A stretch of DNA of 8,978 bases from CAZFDE01 sp964517795 (GTDB taxonomy: Bacteria; Planctomycetota; Phycisphaerae; Sedimentisphaerales; Anaerobacaceae): contig CAZFDE010000094.1 in the NCBI GenBank assembly GCA_964517795.1, positions 1 through 8,978 of the forward strand, given 5' to 3'. The notes beneath the pieces were generated by a model that worked only from the letters and a program-made list of their open reading frames with translations, ran no database searches and was not told the origin of the DNA. Made by a program: the position numbers and the translations under genes. Every line of letters starts with the position of its first letter. Position 1 is the stretch's first letter. Below, piece after piece: positions 5,612-8,978 of this stretch.

Positions 5612-7309
5612 ATGCGAAACACACTGACAAAACATCAGCAGATTTTGATCATTGCTGCGGCGATTGCGATCATCACAATTGTCGCATTCGAACAGGTGCG
5701 CGTGTGCGGCTTTGTTGACCTCGATGATTACCGCTATGTGACCCAAAATCCGCATATCGAAAACGGCCTGACGGTCAACAGCGTACGTTGGTCGTTGACG
5801 AGCTTTTATGCGGCCAACTGGCACCCGCTGACGTGGATCAGTCATATGGTGGATATCGAGCTGTTCGGTCTCAATCCCGCCGGTCATCACATCGTTAACC
5901 TGATCCTGCACATCGCCGCAAGCGTACTGCTTTTTGTCGTCCTTTATCAAATGACCGGGCAATTGTGGCCCGGTGCGGCCGCGGCATTATTATTTGCTGT
6001 CCACCCGCTGCATGTCGAATCGGTCGCGTGGATCGCCGAGCGAAAAGATGTGCTCAGTACAGTCTTGGCGTTGCTGACAATATTACTCTATCTGGCTTAC
6101 ACCCACAGTCGAAAACGCTCCCGCTATATCGCTGTGATCGTCGTCTTCGCGCTGGCGCTGGCCGCCAAACCGATGGTGGTGACGCTGCCGTTTATCCTGC
6201 TGCTGCTGGACTACTGGCCGCTGCAGCGGCTGCAGTTGAAACGGGAATCATCTTTAATGTCAATCAAACCGCTGGTGATCGAGAAACTGCCGCTGTTCGT
6301 CCTCTCAGCCGGCTCCTGTGTCTTAACGATGCTCGCACAAAAAAGCCATGGCGCTGTCGCGTCGGTGCCGCTAGTGTACCGAATCGCCAACGCGATCAAC
6401 AGCTATGCGGCATATCTGGGCAAGACCTTCTGGCCGGTGAACCTGGCGGTGTTTTATGCGCCCGATCGGGGCGGGATCGATCCGACCGCATTGATTATTT
6501 CGCTGATCGTTTTGGCTGCTATTACTGCAGCGGTCGTTTATCTGCGTCGAAGCAAATATCTGGTCGTCGGATGGCTGTGGTTTCTGGGCACACTGATACC
6601 GGTGATCGGTTTTGTTAAGGTCGGTGATCAGGTGATGGCCGACCGGTACATGTACCTGCCCTCAATCGGTATCTTCGTCATGCTCTGCGGAGGTGTTGCA
6701 GACCTGTCACGAAAGCTGAATATTTCCAAAAAAGCTTTGGCGACCGTATGCGTAATCATTATAACGACATTGGTTATTCAAACCCGAAAACAAGTCCTGA
6801 CCTGGCAGAACGATTATACTCTGTTTCAGCATTGTCTGGCGGTAACCGGGGACAACCCGATCGCCTATAACCGCCTCGGCGTGGCCTATTCGCGCGACCG
6901 AAAATACGAACAGGCGCTCATGTGTTTCCGCAATGCGTTGAAAATCCACCCTGATTTTCGACGGGCCCGCCAGCACGAAGCGCTGACATTGCTGCTGATG
7001 AGCGACTTCGATGCGGCACAGAAAAGCCTGGAGAAAGCGCTCGAACTGGACGACACCTGGGTCAAAGGACACCGCAATCTCGCGACGATCCACAGCCTCA
7101 ACAGTCGCTATCTGGCGGCGATTGATCATTACCAAAAAGCGATCGAACTGGACAAAACCCACGCGCGGACCTGGGCGAATCTGGCGATGACGCATCTGAT
7201 GATAGGCGATACGGTCAATGCACAAAGCTGTGCCGAACAGGCCGCCGCACTTGATCCCGACGATCCGCAATGCCGGAAAGTCCTCGATAAATGCCGTTCA
7301 CAGCAGTAA
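5612..7309 (+). CDS. TMTC-like GT-C membrane protein with C-terminal TPRs
   Basis: Polytopic inner-membrane protein of 565 residues resembling bacterial relatives of TMTC O-mannosyltransferases. About ten hydrophobic segments occupy residues 10-390. The first extracytoplasmic loop carries D36-L-D38-D39-Y, where GT-C enzymes have catalytic acidic residues. Other family-like blocks are A-A-N-W-H-P-L-T-W (68-76), H-P-L-H-V-E-S-V-A-W followed by E-R-K-D-V-L-S (131-149), and A-D-R-Y-M-Y-L-P (343-350). Residues 417-552 form four TPR repeats with the expected W/L-G-Y-A-F-A-P spacing. The likely activity is transfer of a sugar from a lipid-phosphate donor to a secreted protein, but donor and acceptor cannot be read from sequence. 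An in-frame TGA at 5591-5593 limits upstream starts, and only a weak purine-rich stretch precedes the ATG. It is divergent from rarA. Confidence 0.88.
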   Translation: MRNTLTKHQQILIIAAAIAIITIVAFEQVRVCGFVDLDDYRYVTQNPHIENGLTVNSVRWSLTSFYAANWHPLTWISHMVDIELFGLNPAGHHIVNLILHIAASVLLFVVLYQMTGQLWPGAAAALLFAVHPLHVESVAWIAERKDVLSTVLALLTILLYLAYTHSRKRSRYIAVIVVFALALAAKPMVVTLPFILLLLDYWPLQRLQLKRESSLMSIKPLVIEKLPLFVLSAGSCVLTMLAQKSHGAVASVPLVYRIANAINSYAAYLGKTFWPVNLAVFYAPDRGGIDPTALIISLIVLAAITAAVVYLRRSKYLVVGWLWFLGTLIPVIGFVKVGDQVMADRYMYLPSIGIFVMLCGGVADLSRKLNISKKALATVCVIIITTLVIQTRKQVLTWQNDYTLFQHCLAVTGDNPIAYNRLGVAYSRDRKYEQALMCFRNALKIHPDFRRARQHEALTLLLMSDFDAAQKSLEKALELDDTWVKGHRNLATIHSLNSRYLAAIDHYQKAIELDKTHARTWANLAMTHLMIGDTVNAQSCAEQAAALDPDDPQCRKVLDKCRSQQ

Positions 7310-7339
7310 CCGCCTCAAATTGCGACAAATATCTTTTAC

Positions 7340-7368
7340 TTGCCCGCTGGGGGTGATTCGCGTATCCT
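7340..7368 (+). promoter_or_regulatory. Candidate promoter for the beta-CASP nuclease gene
   Basis: TTGCCC at 7340-7345 and TATCCT at 7363-7368 are separated by 17 bases, each matching four or more of the six consensus positions. The start would fall near 7375, about 30 bases before the ATG at 7404. The pair lies wholly in the 94-base gap after the GT-C/TPR gene, so the nuclease gene may be transcribed on its own. Confidence 0.4.
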
Positions 7369-7403
7369 TTAGCAAAAGGTTTTTGTTAATCAGGGACGTG
7401 ATA

Positions 7404-8810
7404 ATGCAAATTAAATTGACGTTTCTCGGGGCGGCCGGCAATGTGACCGGCTCGCGTTTTTTACTGGAAGCTGACGGCAGCCGCGTTCTGGTCGATTGCG
7501 GCCTGTATCAGGAGCGGCAGTTTCGCGACCGAAACTGGCAGCCGTTCGTGGTTGACCCGGCCGGTATCGATGCGGTCCTGCTGACCCATGCGCATCTGGA
7601 TCACTGCGGATTGCTCCCCAAACTGGCCAAAGAAGGCTTTAAAGGCCCGATCTACTGTACCGGTGCGACCGCCGAGATCGCCAAAATCGTCCTGCTGGAC
7701 TCGGCCAAGCTCCAGGCCGAAGATGCCGCTTACAAGGCCAAGCGCCACGCCAAAGAAGGCCGCAAAGGCCCCTATCCCGTCCAGCCGCTTTATACCGTCG
7801 AGGATACTCAGGCATGCCTGCAGCAGTTCACCCCGATCCGCTATCAGGTGCCGTTTCGGGTTACCGACGGGATCGAAGCGGTCTTCAGCGACGCCGGCCA
7901 TATCCTCGGCTCATCCATCATCCGCGTCAATGTTCGCGAAGACGGCGAGCTGCGAAGCGTATTGTTCTCCGGTGATATCGGCCGACCCAACCGGCCCATC
8001 GTTCACGATCCGGAAAAACTCAAAGACGCCGATTACGTCCTGGTCGAATCCACCTACGGCAATCGCGTGCATGAAGAGGTCGAAGACGTCCGCGTCAAAA
8101 TGGCCGAGGTGATCAACCGCGCCGTCAAACGCGGCGGCTGCATCGTCGTGCCGAGCTTTTCGGTCGAGCGGGCCCAGGAGATCCTCTATCATGTCAACGG
8201 CCTGTACCGCGACGGCCGGATCCCCGAATTTCCGGTCTTTCTCGACAGCCCGATGGCCGCCAAAGTCCTCGATATTTTCGAACATCACAGCGAGCTCTTC
8301 GACGAAGAGGCCCAGGAACTGGTGCGTCAGCATATCGAACCGTTCAACTTCCCGCATCTGACGATCACGCAATCGACCGACGAATCCAAATCGCTCAACG
8401 AGGTCAAAGGCCCGATGATGATCATCGCCGGCTCGGGCATGTGCACCGGCGGCCGCGTCAAGCATCATCTCGTCCAGCGGATCGCACGGCCGGAAAACAC
8501 CGTGATGTTCGTCGGCTACCAGGCCGTCGGCACACTCGGCCGGCGGATCGTCGATGGCGAAAACGAGGTCCGCATCCTCGGCCGCCAGCACCCGGTCAAC
8601 GCCGAGATCGTGCGGATCCACGGCTTCAGCGCGCACGCTGACAAGTTCGAACTGTTGAAATGGCTCAAGTCACTCAAACGCCCCCCGATAAAAATCTTCG
8701 TCGTACACGGCGAACAAAACAGCGCAAAAGATTTCGCAAAGTTCCTGCATAAAGAAACCGGATGGAAAATCAAAGTCCCCGCCTACCGCGACACCGTCAA
8801 ATTGAATTAA
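7404..8810 (+). CDS. MBL-fold, beta-CASP RNA-processing nuclease (CPSF73/YSH1-like)
   Basis: Cytoplasmic two-zinc nuclease of the metallo-beta-lactamase/beta-CASP family, the family of CPSF73 and RNase J, expected to cut or trim RNA. From the ATG at 7404 it has 468 residues, normal for the stand-alone bacterial form. All metal and catalytic motifs are present: motif 1 D31 (V-L-V-D-C-G), motif 2 H62-A-H64-L-D66-H67, motif 3 H166 (D-A-G-H-I-L-G-S), motif 4 D191 (F-S-G-D-I-G), motif A E215 (V-E-S-T-Y-G), motif B H411 (F-S-A-H-A-D) and motif C H435 (V-V-H-G-E). The frame stays open upstream to 7218, but those 62 codons overlap the preceding gene, and the fold begins with the strand right after this ATG. 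AGGGA lies 7 bases upstream as a Shine-Dalgarno. No KH or RNase J C-terminal domain is present. The substrate RNA is unknown. Confidence 0.93.
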   Translation: MQIKLTFLGAAGNVTGSRFLLEADGSRVLVDCGLYQERQFRDRNWQPFVVDPAGIDAVLLTHAHLDHCGLLPKLAKEGFKGPIYCTGATAEIAKIVLLDSAKLQAEDAAYKAKRHAKEGRKGPYPVQPLYTVEDTQACLQQFTPIRYQVPFRVTDGIEAVFSDAGHILGSSIIRVNVREDGELRSVLFSGDIGRPNRPIVHDPEKLKDADYVLVESTYGNRVHEEVEDVRVKMAEVINRAVKRGGCIVVPSFSVERAQEILYHVNGLYRDGRIPEFPVFLDSPMAAKVLDIFEHHSELFDEEAQELVRQHIEPFNFPHLTITQSTDESKSLNEVKGPMMIIAGSGMCTGGRVKHHLVQRIARPENTVMFVGYQAVGTLGRRIVDGENEVRILGRQHPVNAEIVRIHGFSAHADKFELLKWLKSLKRPPIKIFVVHGEQNSAKDFAKFLHKETGWKIKVPAYRDTVKLN

Positions 8811-8827
8811 AATAGGGTAAAATAGGG
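8808..8827 (+). repeat. 10-bp perfect tandem repeat spanning the nuclease stop codon
   Basis: TAAAATAGGG occurs twice in a row (8808-8817 and 8818-8827). The first copy begins with the TAA stop of the nuclease gene, and the second forms the outer part of the left arm of the adjoining hairpin. It could be a target duplication, an element end supplying the stop codon, or slippage. Confidence 0.75.
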
Positions 8828-8885
8828 GACGTTTACCTTTTTATCGATAACACGGATAGGAAAAATGGTAAATGCCCCCTGTTTT
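8819..8885. terminator. Long imperfect hairpin between convergent genes; terminator or REP-like palindrome
   Basis: Bases 8819-8837 pair with 8867-8885 over 19 positions, with one mismatch (A8829/C8875) and two G-T wobbles. Inside, T8838-8842 can pair with A8861-8865, leaving a smaller loop. On the plus strand the stem ends in a run of six T (8882-8887). On the minus strand the other arm also ends in a T-rich run. It fills nearly all of the 81-base gap between the nuclease stop and the convergent gene's stop, so a bidirectional intrinsic terminator fits. The A-rich lead, AGGGGAC-like arm and overall length also resemble palindromic units spread by REP-associated/IS200-type transposases; that is inference. 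Confidence 0.6.
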
Positions 8886-8891
8886 TTAGTG

Positions 8892-8978
8892 TTACTGGGC
8901 ATCGCTCGAAGTTACCTTCTGGGTGTTCGCCTCTTTTGTCACCATCGCCCCGGCGATGCGGCCGAGAATCCATCCGGC
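8892..8978 (-). CDS. C-terminal end of an unidentified convergent gene (partial)
   Basis: Only the last 28 codons and the TAA (8892-8894) are visible, and the gene enters from the right edge. The frame stays open to the window end, and its third codon positions are GC-rich as in the other genes, more so than the opposing plus-strand frame. The tail begins A-G-W-I-L-G-R-I-A-G-A-M, a small-residue hydrophobic stretch that could end a membrane helix, followed by a polar end V-T-K-E-A-N-T-Q-K-V-T-S-S-D-A-Q. I cannot name the family. It converges on the nuclease gene across the hairpin. Confidence 0.5.
   Translation of the reverse strand, partial: AGWILGRIAGAMVTKEANTQKVTSSDAQ

Noticed and set aside
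5534..5962. Minus-strand open frame (142 codons) overlapping the start of the GT-C gene
   Set aside because: The opposing frame has strong family matches, and this frame covers the divergent promoter region and lacks any domain.
6707..7270. Minus-strand open frame (187 codons) opposite the TPR region
   Set aside because: It is antisense to well-formed TPR repeats, with no recognisable motif of its own.
7218..7403. 62-codon upstream extension of the nuclease frame
   Set aside because: It overlaps the end of the GT-C/TPR gene. The MBL fold starts immediately after the ATG at 7404, which has its own Shine-Dalgarno and a candidate promoter.
7911..8636. Minus-strand open frame (241 codons) opposite the beta-CASP nuclease gene
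   Set aside because: It lies wholly inside a gene with every expected catalytic motif, and its Asp/Phe/Ala-rich translation is typical of a shadow frame.
8865..8978. Plus-strand frame starting at an ATG inside the right hairpin arm and running to the window end
   Set aside because: Its third codon positions are less GC-rich than the opposing minus-strand frame, its start lies inside the hairpin, and the minus-strand reading gives a more natural protein tail with a stop just outside the hairpin.

Overview
The window looks like chromosomal DNA of moderate GC from a Gram-negative-type bacterium. Planctomycetota, probably the Phycisphaerae side, is my best guess. That rests on inference from the gene families: a von Willebrand A protein next to an ExbB/ExbD pair, a LysM plus L,D-transpeptidase with an N-terminal anchor, a bacterial TMTC-like GT-C/TPR membrane protein, and a stand-alone beta-CASP nuclease. 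I cannot confirm the taxonomy from the sequence alone. The window is densely coding and has no gap over 300 bases without a gene. I saw no rRNA, tRNA, CRISPR array, integrase or complete insertion sequence.

Left two thirds (151-5426, minus strand): six genes in one direction with very tight junctions, read from right to left. They are rarA (AAA+ clamp-loader-like ATPase), 5-formyltetrahydrofolate cyclo-ligase, a membrane-anchored LysM/L,D-transpeptidase, a TonB-like-anchored vWA protein, an ExbB/TolQ-type channel subunit and an ExbD/TolR-type subunit. rarA and the cyclo-ligase gene abut (TGA then ATG). The last four genes form an envelope module: a peptidoglycan cross-linking enzyme followed by a proton-channel motor pair and a periplasmic vWA protein. 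The vWA protein's single membrane helix carries the S-x-x-x-H-G pattern of the TonB transmembrane segment. The most interesting reading is that this vWA protein takes the TonB/TolA position in an ExbB-ExbD motor, with a metal-binding vWA domain where the TonB C-terminal domain would be.

Centre (5427-5611): a divergent control region of about 185 bases with a perfect TATAAT on each strand. The minus-strand one lies 7 bases before the preferred rarA ATG, suggesting a leaderless transcript. The plus-strand one would give a leader of about 70 bases containing a small inverted repeat.

Right third (5612-8810, plus strand): a GT-C-like polytopic membrane protein with four C-terminal TPRs, then after a 94-base gap with its own candidate promoter a full-length MBL/beta-CASP RNA-processing nuclease. 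Its stop codon lies in a 10-bp tandem repeat that leads into a long imperfect hairpin (8819-8885). The hairpin could be a two-way terminator or a REP/IS200-type palindromic unit. A convergent minus-strand gene enters at the right edge with only its last 28 codons visible. The left edge (1-150) is AT-richer, and its content is unresolved.
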